The notes: generated by a model from the letters alone, not told the origin. Counted from the first letter of the stretch, positions 24,652 through 34,770 are shown. The stretch: 34,770 nt of DNA from an uncultured Collinsella sp. (GCA_900554645.1 USIE01000012.1:1-34770), one strand, 5' to 3'. Program-made: numbers and translations.

Positions 24652-25728
24652 TCAGCGCCCATACCACTGACGCCTCCACTCCTCAGCCAATTCAGCCTGC
24701 CGAGGAATACCCGCCAGCCTCATTTTCTCGACCAGCTTCCCCGGGTCTTTGAGTTCGTTAAACGTAAACCGAAGCACCTTATGCCCGAGCATTGTCAGAT
24801 GAGATTCCCGCTGACGCTCTGCCACGAACGGGTCGACCGACTCCCGACGCTCACCGTTCTGCAAGGTATACTTCCCCTTTCCGTCGAGCTCGCCGATGAC
24901 ACACGTCCCGTCCTCGAGCTGCCAAAAATAGTCGACGCGAAATACCTGGCTCGGATCGAGCGGGTCGCGAAACTCCACCTGCAGCTCCGGAACTGGAAAG
25001 CCGTACGCAATAAAGAACGCTCGGAACCGAGACTCGCCGCCGTTTTCGGACAGCCCGTCCGCATACGACGCAATCACCTGTGCCCTGCGATACCCTCGCC
25101 TGCCCTCGCAATCGGCGCGGAGGCGCTCGCACAAATCCCAACGTGATACGCCTTTCGCCCGCAGTGCAGAATCGGCAATCGCCAACCCGTAGGAGAACGG
25201 CGCACGCAGCAAGCAATCCTCCACTGTGCGCCAAAACGACGTCACCCGCACGCCATCAACACGCTCGAGCGCGCCCGCCATCTGTGGACGCGACAACCTG
25301 CACCCGCTGCTCAACGTCACCGAACAACCTGTCTTAACAAGAAAACGCGGCCCGAGCAGATCATTCGGCACCTCCAGACCCCACAAAAGCGCCGCGTCAT
25401 AGCCCCAAAACGCCCAATCGGGATGAAACTCCGCAAGCCCTTTGATAGTCCTCAACGCTCGCTCCGCCGGCGTCAATGCATCCCAATCATGCTGAAAACA
25501 GAACAGGTACGGCTCGGGCTCCGCGATATCGTCGGTTCCAACATGACGTCGCAGCCACATGAGCTCGGTATTGTCATGCGTTGCGAGCAGCGCACCTTGC
25601 TTGGCCGCCTCCGTGAGCCGCGCGAGCATCCTATTCCGCGCCAACGTGTTGCGAGTCGCATGTTTGTGTTTGAGAACGGTATTAGACACTTTCGTCACCA
25701 CCACGTCAGACAAATGGACCAGCGTCAC
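24652..25728 (-). CDS. AbiEi/DUF559-like protein with PD-(D/E)xK nuclease-type core
   Basis: A 358-aa protein. The C-terminal third carries VDYFW, then VIGELDGKGKY about 12 residues later: a D...ExDxK arrangement like the Vsr/DUF559 branch of the PD-(D/E)xK nuclease fold. The N-terminal two thirds resemble, loosely, actinobacterial proteins with an AbiEi-like region (AFWGYDAALLWGLEVP, then an RVTSFWRTVEDCLL segment). Function is unknown; such proteins are often listed as hypothetical or antitoxin-like. I see no toxin partner. The frame opens at a TTG at 25746, but GGAGG followed by GTG at 25728 is the better start. Both ends abut 57-bp palindrome pairs, leaving no room for an ordinary promoter outside the array. 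Confidence 0.6.
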   Translation of the reverse strand: MTLVHLSDVVVTKVSNTVLKHKHATRNTLARNRMLARLTEAAKQGALLATHDNTELMWLRRHVGTDDIAEPEPYLFCFQHDWDALTPAERALRTIKGLAEFHPDWAFWGYDAALLWGLEVPNDLLGPRFLVKTGCSVTLSSGCRLSRPQMAGALERVDGVRVTSFWRTVEDCLLRAPFSYGLAIADSALRAKGVSRWDLCERLRADCEGRRGYRRAQVIASYADGLSENGGESRFRAFFIAYGFPVPELQVEFRDPLDPSQVFRVDYFWQLEDGTCVIGELDGKGKYTLQNGERRESVDPFVAERQRESHLTMLGHKVLRFTFNELKDPGKLVEKMRLAGIPRQAELAEEWRRQWYGR

Positions 25729-25748
25729 CGTTGCCTCCGCTGACAAAT

Positions 25749-25886
25749 GTCTTGATCTGTAACAGGAAGACAGTCTTTGAGCCTCTAGTTGTTACAGAAC
25801 AAGATCTTTCGACAGCCGCCAAACCTTCCGTCTCAATCTGTAACAGTTACGAGCTCAAACAGCCGCTAAACGTTACAGATTGAGAC
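25749..25886. repeat. 57-bp palindrome array 4 (2 units)
   Basis: Units at 25749-25805 and 25830-25886 are separated by 24 bp. The first unit has GTCTTGATCTGTAACA and TGTTACAGAACAAGAT. Its edge is 20 bp upstream of the GTG of the nuclease-fold gene, and the array fills most of the 194-bp gap to the next gene. Confidence 0.95.
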
Positions 25887-25922
25887 AAAGTCAGGGCTGT
25901 AGGGCGACACCAGTCACATCCC

Positions 25923-26630
25923 CTACTCCCATTCTTGTTCGTAGATGTTGAGGGACTTTACGTAGCGCCCCTGGGCACCCATGATGTCGCGGACCAGGCG
26001 CAAAAAGAAGCTGATACACGAGGTGTCAAAGCCATCCTGCAGGTCCTCCGGATGCACCGCACCCGGTCCATCGACCGCCGTGTCACTCAGGCGCGCGATG
26101 TCATACAAATAGAGCTGTCCCGCCGTCAGCCAGACATCGTCGACGCAAGCGAGGCGCACCGCAATCGCGCCGTCGCTCCAATGCTCCTTTTGCACGATAT
26201 GCGGGTCGTAGACATCAAAACGTCGATCGGTGCGCGTATCCTTCAGCTCAACCATGCCAGCCGCGGGATCCTTGTCCAAAATGCCAAAGCGCGAGAAATA
26301 CTGCGTGTCGCGTACCTGCTCGAGCCGCTTGAGCGAGGCAGGCGAAAGCGATGCCGGCCTCTCGTCAACATACAGCTCGAGCAGCGTCTTGCCATGGCGA
26401 TAGGGGCGCTCAAACAGCAGCCAATCGGTAAACGCCATGTTGTAGGCCATGATTTCGTTTTGAGAAGGTTCCTCGCAATAGCTGAGCCACGGATCGACGA
26501 TAATCTCGAACTGCTCGCGCGCCGGCTCCAGGAATTGAAACTTCCGCAGCATCCAAAAGTGAGCCATGTCGGCAATATCGTTGCCGACGGCTTCGGCCAG
26601 CTGCGCTCGGTCAAAAACTTGGTCAGTCAT
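25923..26630 (-). CDS. Hypothetical protein, 235 aa
   Basis: I do not recognise this protein. It is acidic and rich in aromatic residues (MAHFWMLRKFQFLEP, then MAFTDWLLFERPYRHGKTLLELY), with no signal peptide, membrane segment or cysteine motif. It looks like a soluble globular protein. The ATG at 26630 follows GAGGAGG with good spacing and the frame is fully coding in character, so the gene is real. It lies upstream of the nuclease-fold gene on the same strand, separated by palindrome array 4. Confidence 0.7.
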   Translation of the reverse strand: MTDQVFDRAQLAEAVGNDIADMAHFWMLRKFQFLEPAREQFEIIVDPWLSYCEEPSQNEIMAYNMAFTDWLLFERPYRHGKTLLELYVDERPASLSPASLKRLEQVRDTQYFSRFGILDKDPAAGMVELKDTRTDRRFDVYDPHIVQKEHWSDGAIAVRLACVDDVWLTAGQLYLYDIARLSDTAVDGPGAVHPEDLQDGFDTSCISFFLRLVRDIMGAQGRYVKSLNIYEQEWE

Positions 26631-26949
26631 GGCATCCTCCTCAAACTGATGGACCTCAATTTGAGCTTACGAGGAGGGCGGACGACCACAGCCGGCGCAG
26701 GCAAAATGGGTCTCCGGCTGCAAACCAGATGCCGACCAAACACTTGGCAAAACACTTGACCGAATGAGCGCACCGTAAAGAACCAGCAGGTAGATATAGA
26801 CAGCCGACCCGCCGTTTTGAGCCGCACCGGCCCGACCACCACAGAAACAGCAGAGCGCCACAACCGCAAACGTCGACGGATGAACACCCACACGTCGACA
26901 AACGAGCAAATCGCTCGCAAACCCACAAGGAGTGTCCCAGACTGCCGGC
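26631..26949. other. Intergenic region without a supported gene
   Basis: About 320 bp between the hypothetical gene and the gltD terminator. Several minus-strand frames are open, but none has a ribosome site or family-like sequence. AACACTTG-type direct repeats (near 26737-26757) and a GTCGAC pair around 26870-26897 are visible. It should hold the promoter of the 26630 gene; I cannot place it. Confidence 0.5.
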
Positions 26950-26995
26950 AAAAAAGGAACGTCCCCAGCTGACGGCACTTGGGGACGTTCCTTTT
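26950..26995 (-). terminator. Terminator of gltBD, GGGGAC-repeat type
   Basis: On the minus strand GGAACGTCCCC and GGGGACGTTCC form a perfect 11-bp stem, followed by six T. The loop contains the CGGCACTTGGGGAC motif also found at 12512. It can therefore act as terminator for gltD while belonging to a repeat family. Confidence 0.75.
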
Positions 26996-27007
26996 GGGCC
27001 GGCCGTT

Positions 27008-27024
27008 GGGGACAGCCCTTGTCG
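27008..27024. repeat. Degenerate GGGGACAGCCC box
   Basis: GGGGACAGCCCTTGTCG resembles the right half of the CAAAGGG inverted repeats at 1689 and 22944. Like them it lies between a minus-strand stop (27046) and a terminator. The left arm is lost. Confidence 0.4.
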
Positions 27025-27045
27025 ATTCAGTTGTGAACAGCCGCT

Positions 27046-28527
<1,482 letters not shown>

Positions 28528-28532
28528 GGCAC

Positions 28533-31500
28533 TTACGCCTCCTTCTTGGTCGAAGCAACAGAGCTGGCGGCGGGTACAGCACCAGCGACACCACCCGCCA
28601 CATCAAAGCGAGCAACATCCGCGGCACTCGCGCGGCCGGTCACAATGTCAAACGCCAGCTCCTCGGCCTGCGCATGCGTCTTGCCGACGGCCTCAGCGGC
28701 GGCGACAATCGCCAGCACGCGCTCGTACTCGGTCGGAATGACCTTCACAAAGTGCTTGCTCATCGAGTCAAAGCTGTAGAGCAGCTTAATGCCGCGCGGG
28801 CTCTGCGTTGCGTCCACGTGCTCCTGGATAAGCTTGCGGATCTGCGCCAGCTCGTCGGCCGTCGGGGCCTTGAGCTCAACGCTCTCGTGGTTCACGCGGG
28901 CATCGAGCGTGCCGTACTGGTCATAGACATAGGCCACACCGCCCGTCATGCCGGCGGCGAAGTTCTGCCCGACCTCGCCCAAAATGAGCGCCAGACCACC
29001 CGTCATGTACTCGCAGCCATGGTTGCCGCAGCCCTCGACCACCACGGTGGCGCCGGAGTTGAGCACGCCAAAGCGCTGACCAGCCAGGCCGTTAATGAAG
29101 CCGCGGCCGCTCGTGGCGCCAAAGAACGCAACGTTGCCCACGATGATGTTCTCGTCGAACTTGTAGGTTGCACGCGGGTTGGGGCGCACGGAGACCTCGC
29201 CGCCCGAAAGGCCCTTACCAAAGTAGTCGTTGGCGTCGCCGCACACGTTGAGCGTCACGCCGCGCGGCAGGAAGGCGCCAAAGCTCTGACCGGCCGAGCC
29301 ATCGCAATCGATGGTGATGGAGCCGGCGGGCAGGCCCTCGGGATGTGCCTTGGTCACCGCATTGCCCAAGATGGTGCCAACGCAACGGTTGACGTTGGCG
29401 ATGTCGGCATGGAAACGAATCGGACGCAGGTGCGCACGGGCATCGGCCGTATAGGGGACAAACAGCGTAGAGTCGAGCGTCTTGCCGAGCTCGCTGTCCG
29501 CAGCCATCTGGGGCAGGAAGTGACGGCCGTCGGCACCCGGGATGTGGGCACCAAACTCACAGGTCGCGCTCGCCAGCACGGGCGACAGATCGAGCAGGTT
29601 GGCCTTGCGGTTGCCCGGCACCTCAATCTGGCGCAGGCACTCGGGATGGCCGACCATCTCGTCGATGGTGCGGAAGCCCAGGCGTGCCATGACCTCGCGC
29701 AGCTGCTCGGCCACAAAGAGCATAAAGTGCTCAACGTGCTCGGGCTTGCCGCGGAAGCCGTGACGCAGGCGGCAGTTCTGCGTGGCGATGCCGGCCGGGC
29801 AGGTGTCCTGCTGACAGTCGCGTTGCATGAGGCAGCCCATGGAGATGAGCGGCATGGTCGCAAAGCCAAACTCCTCGGCACCCAGCAGGCAGGCGACGGC
29901 GACGTCGGTACCGTCCATGAGCTTGCCGTCGGCCTCGAGCACCACGCGCGAGCGCAGGCCGTTTTGCAGCAGCGTCTGCTGAGCCTCGGCAAGGCCGAGC
30001 TCCAGCGGCAGGCCGGCGTGCCAAATGGAATCGCGAGCAGCGGCACCGGAACCGCCGTTGTGGCCACTAATCAAGATCTTGTCGGCAGCACCCTTGGCAA
30101 CACCGGTAGCGATGGTGCCGACGCCGGCCTCGCTGACCAGCTTGACCGACACGCGTGCGCCGGGGTTGGCGTTCTTAAGGTCAAAGATGAGCTCTGCCAG
30201 GTCCTCGATGGAGTAAATATCATGGTGCGGCGGAGGCGAGATCAGGCCGATGCCGGGCGTGGACTGACGGACCTCGGCGATCCAGGGATAGACCTTCTTG
30301 CCGGGCAGGTGACCGCCCTCGCCGGGCTTGGCGCCCTGGGCCATCTTGATCTGGATCTCGAAGGCGCTGCACAGATAGCGGCTCGTCACGCCAAAGCGCG
30401 CGCTTGCCACCTGCTTGATCGCAGAGTTCTTGGAGTCGCCGTTGGCCAGCGGGGTCTCGCGACGCGGGTCCTCGCCGCCCTCGCCGGAGTTGGAACGGCC
30501 GTGCAGGCGGTTCATGGCGATGGCCATGCACTCGTGCGCCTCTTTGCTGATGGAACCGTACGACATGGCGCCGGTGTTAAAGCGGCGGACAATGCTGAGC
30601 GCAGGCTCGACCTCGTCGAGCGGCACCGGGGTGCGGCCGCTGTCGTCAAAGTCCAGCAGGTCGCGCAGGCGTACGGCACGGCCGGTGCGGTGCAGGCGGG
30701 CGCTGTACTCCTTAAAGGTGTCGTAGCTGTCCTCGCGGCAGGCGGTCTGCAGCAGGTAGACGGTCTGCGGGTCGATAAGGTGATCCTCGCCGCCGAGCGG
30801 ACGCCACTTGGTCAGACCCAGCGTAGGCAGCTGCTCAGGCGCGGGGCTCTTAAGGATGGCGAGCGCGGCGTCGTAGTGCTCGTTCTGCTCGCGCTCGACG
30901 TCCTCGACACCCATGCCGCCCACGCGGCTCACCGTGCCGGCAAAGTACTCGTTGACGAACTCGGTGGTAAAGCCCACGGCCTCGAAGATCTGCGCGGAGT
31001 GGTAGCTCTGCACCGTAGAGATGCCCATCTTGGACATGATGGAGACGATGCCTGCGGTCGCTGCCTTGTTGTAGTTGTCGATGCCCTGCTCGGCCGTCAC
31101 GTCCAGGTCGCCGTGTGCCGCCAGATCGCGGATGCACGCATGCGCGTTGTACGGATAGATGCCGCTCGCGGAGTAGCCCACCAGCGCCGCGAAGTCGTGC
31201 GGAGACACGGCATCGCCGCACTCCACCACGATATCGGCAAAGGTGCGCACGCCGGCGCGGATCAGGTGGTTGTGCACGCAGCCCACAGCGAGCAGTGACG
31301 GCACAGGGACCTCGCCCGCAGCGGCACGGTCGCTCAACACCACGATGTTCACGCCGTCGCGGACCGCAGCCTCAACATCCTCTGCAAGCTGCTTGAGCGC
31401 AGTCTGCAGCGCGCCCTCGCCGGCATCGCGGCGGTAGACGGCACGGAAACGGCGGGTCTTAAAGCCAACACGGTCAATCGCGCAAATGCGGTCGAACTCC

Positions 31501-33227
31501 TCCTCGTTGAGCAACGGGCGCTCCAGGCGCACCAGCTGGCAAGCCGCGCGGGAGTCCTCGAGCAGGTTGCCGTGATTGCCCAGGTAGAGCGTGGTCGAGG
31601 TGACCATATGCTCGCGCAGGGCGTCGATCGGCGGGTTCGTGACCTGGGCGAACAGCTGATAGAAGTAGTCGTAGAACGAGCGCGTCTTCTTGGACAGGCA
31701 GGCCAGCGGCGCATCGATGCCCATCGAGGCGAGCGGCGCCTTGCCCTGCTGGGCCATGGGACGCACGACCTCGTCAACATCATCCCAGTGGTAGCCGAGC
31801 TTGGCCATGCGCACGGCGGCGGGCACCTCGGCGTCCTCGGCCGGCGTCGCCGCGGCAGGCTTGTCGAGCGCGTCGACGGTCAGCGTCTCCTCGGCGATCC
31901 AGTCGCGGTAGGGCTTCTCCTTAGCGTAGCGGGCGCGCAGCTCGTCGTTGTAGATCACGCGGCCGCGGGCAAAGTCGACCTCGAGCATCTGGCCCGGTCC
32001 CAGGCAGCCGCTCGTCAGGATGTTCTCGGGGCGCACCTCGATGGTGCCCACCTCGCTCGCCAGCATAAAGCGGCCGTCACGCGTCACGTAGTAGCGGGCA
32101 GGGCGCAGGCCGTTACGGTCGAGGGCGGCACCCAGGGTACGGCCGTCGGTAAAGGCGATGGCGGCAGGACCGTCCCACGGCTCCATAAGCATGGACTGAT
32201 AGGCGTCGTAGGCACGGCGCTCCTCGCTCAGGCTGTCGTTGTGGTCCCACGGCTCGGGCAGCAACATAGATGCGGCGCGCGTGAGCGGACGGCCGTTCAT
32301 GACCAAAAACTCGAGCACGTTGTCCAAAATCGCGGAGTCGGAGCCCTCGCGGTTGATGATGGGCATCACGCGCTCAAGATCGTGCTGCAGCACGGGGCTG
32401 TACAGGTTGGGTTCGCGGGCGCGGATCCAGTTGACGTTGCCCTTGAGGGTGTTGATCTCGCCGTTGTGGATGATAAAGCGGTTGGGGTGTGCGCGCTCCC
32501 AGCTGGGCGTGGTGTTGGTGGAGTAGCGCGAGTGGACGAGCGCCACGGCCGTCTTGACGGCGGCGTCGTTGAGGTCGATGAAGAAGCGGCGCATCTGCGT
32601 GGCGACGAGCATGCCCTTGTACACGATGGTGCGCGAGCTCATGGAGCAGACGTAGAAGATCTTGTCGCGCAGGGCGAACTCGGCGTCGGCCTTCTTCTCG
32701 ATGGTGCGGCGGCACACGTACAGGCGGCGCTCAAAGGCATCACCGGCGGGCGTGTCGTCGGGGCGGCCCAGGAAGGCCTGCAGGATGGTGGGCATGCAGG
32801 CGCGGGCCGTCTCGCCCAGGTCGTGCGGGTCGACGGGCACCTCGCGCCAAAAGAGCAGCGGCACGCCGGCCTCGGCGCAGCCCTCCTCAAACACGCGACG
32901 GGCGTCCTCTACGCCCTTGTCGTCCTGCGGGAAGAACAGCATGGCCACGCCATAGTCGCCCTCTGCCGGCAGAATCTGGCCGCACTTTTGAGCCTCTTTA
33001 CGGAAAAAGTGATGCGGAACCTGGAACAGGATGCCAGCGCCGTCGCCGGTGTTCTTCTCGAGTCCCGTGCCGCCGCGGTGCTCCAAGTTGACCAGAATGG
33101 ACAGCGCATCGTCCAGAATCTGGTGATGGCGCTCGCCGTTGATATCGGCAAGCGCGCCGATGCCACATGCATCGTGGTCGAATTCGGGGCGATAAAGGCC
33201 CTGCTGCTGAGCGGAATCTGCCTGCAT
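28533..33227 (-). CDS. gltB: Glutamate synthase, large subunit
   Basis: A 1564-aa GltB of full length. The N-terminal glutaminase domain begins after a 20-residue propeptide, with nucleophile C21 in HDACGIG. The central and FMN-binding synthase domain includes GGEDPRRE and PGEGGHLPGKKVYPWIAE. The [3Fe-4S] ligands are in CLMQRDCQQDTC, near residue 1131. The C-terminal beta-helix holds GGxG-type repeats (GLSGGEVSVRPNP, GATSGRGFINGLAGQRFG). It transfers ammonia from glutamine through a tunnel to 2-oxoglutarate in the cytoplasm. ATG 33227 has GGGGAGG. The opposite strand carries long open frames of 1017 and 559 codons that are shadows of GC-rich codon use. Confidence 0.97.
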   Translation of the reverse strand: MQADSAQQQGLYRPEFDHDACGIGALADINGERHHQILDDALSILVNLEHRGGTGLEKNTGDGAGILFQVPHHFFRKEAQKCGQILPAEGDYGVAMLFFPQDDKGVEDARRVFEEGCAEAGVPLLFWREVPVDPHDLGETARACMPTILQAFLGRPDDTPAGDAFERRLYVCRRTIEKKADAEFALRDKIFYVCSMSSRTIVYKGMLVATQMRRFFIDLNDAAVKTAVALVHSRYSTNTTPSWERAHPNRFIIHNGEINTLKGNVNWIRAREPNLYSPVLQHDLERVMPIINREGSDSAILDNVLEFLVMNGRPLTRAASMLLPEPWDHNDSLSEERRAYDAYQSMLMEPWDGPAAIAFTDGRTLGAALDRNGLRPARYYVTRDGRFMLASEVGTIEVRPENILTSGCLGPGQMLEVDFARGRVIYNDELRARYAKEKPYRDWIAEETLTVDALDKPAAATPAEDAEVPAAVRMAKLGYHWDDVDEVVRPMAQQGKAPLASMGIDAPLACLSKKTRSFYDYFYQLFAQVTNPPIDALREHMVTSTTLYLGNHGNLLEDSRAACQLVRLERPLLNEEEFDRICAIDRVGFKTRRFRAVYRRDAGEGALQTALKQLAEDVEAAVRDGVNIVVLSDRAAAGEVPVPSLLAVGCVHNHLIRAGVRTFADIVVECGDAVSPHDFAALVGYSASGIYPYNAHACIRDLAAHGDLDVTAEQGIDNYNKAATAGIVSIMSKMGISTVQSYHSAQIFEAVGFTTEFVNEYFAGTVSRVGGMGVEDVEREQNEHYDAALAILKSPAPEQLPTLGLTKWRPLGGEDHLIDPQTVYLLQTACREDSYDTFKEYSARLHRTGRAVRLRDLLDFDDSGRTPVPLDEVEPALSIVRRFNTGAMSYGSISKEAHECMAIAMNRLHGRSNSGEGGEDPRRETPLANGDSKNSAIKQVASARFGVTSRYLCSAFEIQIKMAQGAKPGEGGHLPGKKVYPWIAEVRQSTPGIGLISPPPHHDIYSIEDLAELIFDLKNANPGARVSVKLVSEAGVGTIATGVAKGAADKILISGHNGGSGAAARDSIWHAGLPLELGLAEAQQTLLQNGLRSRVVLEADGKLMDGTDVAVACLLGAEEFGFATMPLISMGCLMQRDCQQDTCPAGIATQNCRLRHGFRGKPEHVEHFMLFVAEQLREVMARLGFRTIDEMVGHPECLRQIEVPGNRKANLLDLSPVLASATCEFGAHIPGADGRHFLPQMAADSELGKTLDSTLFVPYTADARAHLRPIRFHADIANVNRCVGTILGNAVTKAHPEGLPAGSITIDCDGSAGQSFGAFLPRGVTLNVCGDANDYFGKGLSGGEVSVRPNPRATYKFDENIIVGNVAFFGATSGRGFINGLAGQRFGVLNSGATVVVEGCGNHGCEYMTGGLALILGEVGQNFAAGMTGGVAYVYDQYGTLDARVNHESVELKAPTADELAQIRKLIQEHVDATQSPRGIKLLYSFDSMSKHFVKVIPTEYERVLAIVAAAEAVGKTHAQAEELAFDIVTGRASAADVARFDVAGGVAGAVPAASSVASTKKEA

Positions 33228-33411
33228 CGCGATCCTCCCCTAGATATTTAGACAGTCAGTTGAATAGGCATACTAGGAGCATCGCCGACCCGTTGTGTTT
33301 CCCGCCCGTTTCGAAACAATCGCGTAACGCACGCCCTACGAGTGGACACCGCCGACCTCAAGGGCGACAACAAGGGCCCCAGGTTCGGCCTCTAAGCTCA
33401 CCGCTTCAAAC

Positions 33412-33548
33412 ATCTCAATCTGTAACAGGAAGACCCAATTTCGACGACTAACTGTTACAGATTGAGATGTTTTCAAGAGACGGTTCGGAATGTCTCGATC
33501 TGTAACACGAAGAGCCGGTTTTTGCAGCTAACTGTTACAGATCAAGAC
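33412..33548. repeat. 57-bp palindrome array 5 (2 units)
   Basis: Units at 33412-33468 (ATCTCAATCTGTAACA and TGTTACAGATTGAGAT) and 33492-33548 are separated by 23 bp. The array lies between the divergent gltB and gpmA genes, about 60 bp upstream of the gpmA promoter. The rest of the gap (33228-33411) shows no gene. Confidence 0.95.
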
Positions 33549-33605
33549 ATTTCGGCAATCCCCTTTCACCATCCTATTCAAATACAACAATTTTGTTAGT
33601 CTTGG

Positions 33606-33634
33606 TTAACTTTTGAGCCTAAAACGGGTATCCT
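33606..33634 (+). promoter_or_regulatory. Probable gpmA promoter
   Basis: TTAACT (33606-33611) and TATCCT (33629-33634) are separated by exactly 17 bp, about 52 bp upstream of the gpmA start. Confidence 0.5.
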
Positions 33635-33652
33635 TTGCGGCGTCAAGCAAAC

Positions 33653-33669
33653 GGCACGTCAAACGTGCC
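33653..33669 (+). promoter_or_regulatory. Small hairpin in the gpmA leader
   Basis: GGCACGT and ACGTGCC flank a 3-nt loop, ending 5 nt before the AAGGAGG ribosome site. It could stabilise the mRNA 5' end or act as an operator. Confidence 0.4.
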
Positions 33670-33686
33670 AGATCAAGGAGGCCCCT

Positions 33687-34460
33687 ATGGCGAACCAAGC
33701 AGACCAGCAGACGATGCAACTCGTCCTTATCCGTCACGGAGAATCCGAGTGGAACAAGCTCAACCTGTTCACCGGCTGGACCGATGTCGAGCTCACCGAC
33801 ACAGGCCGCGAAGAGGCGGCGGCAGGCGGCCGCGCCCTCAAAGAGGCGAGCTTCGACTTTGATATCTGCTACACCTCGCGCCTCAAGCGCGCGATCCACA
33901 CCCTCAACATTGTGCTCGGCCAAATGGACCGCGAGTGGCTGCCCGTCATCAAATCCTGGAAACTCAACGAGCGCCACTACGGTGCGCTGCAGGGTCTCAA
34001 CAAGGCCGATGCCGCGGCAGAACACGGCGACGAACAGGTACTCATCTGGCGCCGCTCCTTCGACGTCTGCCCGCCGGTACTCGAGCCGGGCGACACACGC
34101 GACCCCCACACCCAGGAGCAATACCGCGACATCGCGCCCGACCAGCTGCCCTACACCGAGTGCCTCAAAGACACGATCGCCCGTGCCTGGCCCTATTTTG
34201 AGGACGAGATTCGCCCCCAGATGCTCGCCGGCAAGCGTGTACTCATCGCCGCACACGGCAACTCCCTGCGCTCGCTCGTCATGAAGTTCGAGCACCTCAC
34301 GCCCGAGGAAATCCTTAAGGTCAACATCCCCACTGGCGTACCGCTCGTCTATACCTTCGACACCGATTTCAACGTCCTCGACAAGCGCTACATCGGTGAC
34401 CCGGCGACCATCGCCGCCAAGATCGACGCCGTTGCCAATCAGGGCAAGGCGCACAAGTAG
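33687..34460 (+). CDS. gpmA: 2,3-bisphosphoglycerate-dependent phosphoglycerate mutase
   Basis: A 257-aa enzyme of the histidine phosphatase superfamily. The phospho-accepting histidine is H17 in LIRHGESEWN; LNERHYGALQGLNK carries the conserved acid/base glutamate, and AAHGNSLRSLV holds the second active-site histidine. It interconverts 3- and 2-phosphoglycerate in glycolysis. The length (about 250) is typical of the dependent form. ATG 33687 follows AAGGAGG. It is transcribed away from gltB, with its own promoter and a small leader hairpin. Confidence 0.95.
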   Translation: MANQADQQTMQLVLIRHGESEWNKLNLFTGWTDVELTDTGREEAAAGGRALKEASFDFDICYTSRLKRAIHTLNIVLGQMDREWLPVIKSWKLNERHYGALQGLNKADAAAEHGDEQVLIWRRSFDVCPPVLEPGDTRDPHTQEQYRDIAPDQLPYTECLKDTIARAWPYFEDEIRPQMLAGKRVLIAAHGNSLRSLVMKFEHLTPEEILKVNIPTGVPLVYTFDTDFNVLDKRYIGDPATIAAKIDAVANQGKAHK

Positions 34461-34535
34461 CCCCATCTCGAACCAAGCGCGCGGCGCCGCACGACCCCGG
34501 CGCGACACCGCGCCGTCCGCACGCAGGAACCGAAC

Positions 34536-34757
34536 ATGCTCAACCATCTCAAACAACACTTTGGCTCGCACCGCACCGGAGGCCATGGCGGTCTGGACAT
34601 CGCCCGGCACATCGGTCCCGGGCTGCTCGTCACCGTCGGCTTTATCGATCCGGGCAACTGGGCCTCCAACATGGCCGCGGGCTCGCAGTTTGGCTACGCG
34701 CTGCTGTGGGTGGTCACGGATTGCGTCGAAAATGTTGGTGTAAGGGTGGCTCCCTAG
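34536..34757 (+). pseudogene. Nramp-type metal transporter (MntH-like), cut after 61 codons
   Basis: The first 61 residues are clear Nramp sequence: a short cytoplasmic lead, then [20 protein letters not shown] with the DPGN metal-binding motif of TM1 (38-41) and the following [15 protein letters not shown]. From 34719 the sequence no longer matches: 12 unrelated codons lead to a stop at 34755-34757. A full-length transporter has about 400-450 residues. Intact family members take up Mn2+ or Fe2+. It starts 75 bp after gpmA on the same strand. The break suggests an insertion or an assembly join at the window edge rather than gradual decay. Confidence 0.8.
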
Positions 34758-34770
34758 CGTCCGTTTAACG
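34719..34770. other. Foreign 52-bp tail interrupting the Nramp gene
   Basis: From GATTGCGTCGAAAATGTTGG onward the sequence has no relation to Nramp coding. The form (GATTG..., then GGTGTAAGGG) looks like an insertion-sequence terminus, possibly of the IS256 type, but this rests on appearance alone. Confidence 0.4.

Noticed and set aside
24506..25886. The palindromes as integron attC sites framing gene cassettes
   Set aside because: The length and hairpin form are suggestive, but the arms lack GTTRRRY/RYYYAAC core sites, no integrase is seen, and the neighbouring genes are chromosomal operons in both orientations.
26627..26978. Three minus-strand frames of 90-103 codons upstream of the 26630 gene
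   Set aside because: No ribosome sites, Cys/Arg-rich odd composition, mutual overlap and no recognisable domain; treated as a non-coding region.

Overview
The window looks like a 35-kb piece of chromosome from an anaerobic gut actinobacterium of the Coriobacteriia, most likely Collinsella or a close relative. This is inferred from the GC-rich coding sequence, strong GGAGG-type ribosome binding sites, an [FeFe]-hydrogenase operon, Collinsella-like gene content, and many short palindromic intergenic repeats. No tRNA, rRNA, CRISPR array, integrase or complete transposase was seen.

Layout. 1-1.6 kb: an AT-rich ABC exporter gene, cut at its 3' end by the window edge. 1.7-6.2 kb: a DUF1275 membrane protein, a YgiQ-type radical SAM protein, a CPBP membrane protease, and a lone RelB/DinJ-like antitoxin lying between two copies of a short direct repeat. 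6.2-12.3 kb (minus strand): a tightly coupled four-gene operon encoding a NuoF-Fe-S/GltD-like flavoprotein, an [FeFe] hydrogenase, a Tat-type lipoprotein solute receptor, and a permease fused to its own ATPase. 12.3-15 kb: a MITE-like hairpin and a DEAD-box RNA helicase with a very long RG-rich tail. 15.5-18.7 kb: an FHA protein followed by a membrane-anchored Ser/Thr kinase. 19.1-22.3 kb: a copper operon, copA-copZ-csoR, with a CsoR-like operator and a large structured RNA just upstream of copZ. 22.4-26.6 kb: a zinc-ribbon membrane protein, an amidohydrolase, a nuclease-fold protein and an unknown protein. 27-33.2 kb: gltBD (glutamate synthase). 33.7-34.7 kb: gpmA and the first 61 codons of an Nramp (mntH-like) gene that breaks into unrelated sequence at the window end.

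The most striking feature is a family of twelve palindromic units, each exactly 57 bp, with arms GTCTCRATCTGTAACA / TGTTACAGATYGAGAC. They occur only between genes, in groups of 2, 4, 2, 2 and 2, and are always separated by 23-24 bp, giving a fixed 80-81 bp period. The arms show compensatory changes, so the palindrome is maintained. I do not recognise a described function for them. Other repeat families (GGGGACAGG...TTGCACC hairpins, GGGGACGGAG boxes, CAAAGGG inverted repeats beside terminators) show that the intergenic space is packed with small mobile or regulatory hairpins.

Functionally, the window joins hydrogen/redox metabolism, nitrogen assimilation, copper homeostasis, phospho-signalling and glycolysis, in a mostly housekeeping chromosomal context.
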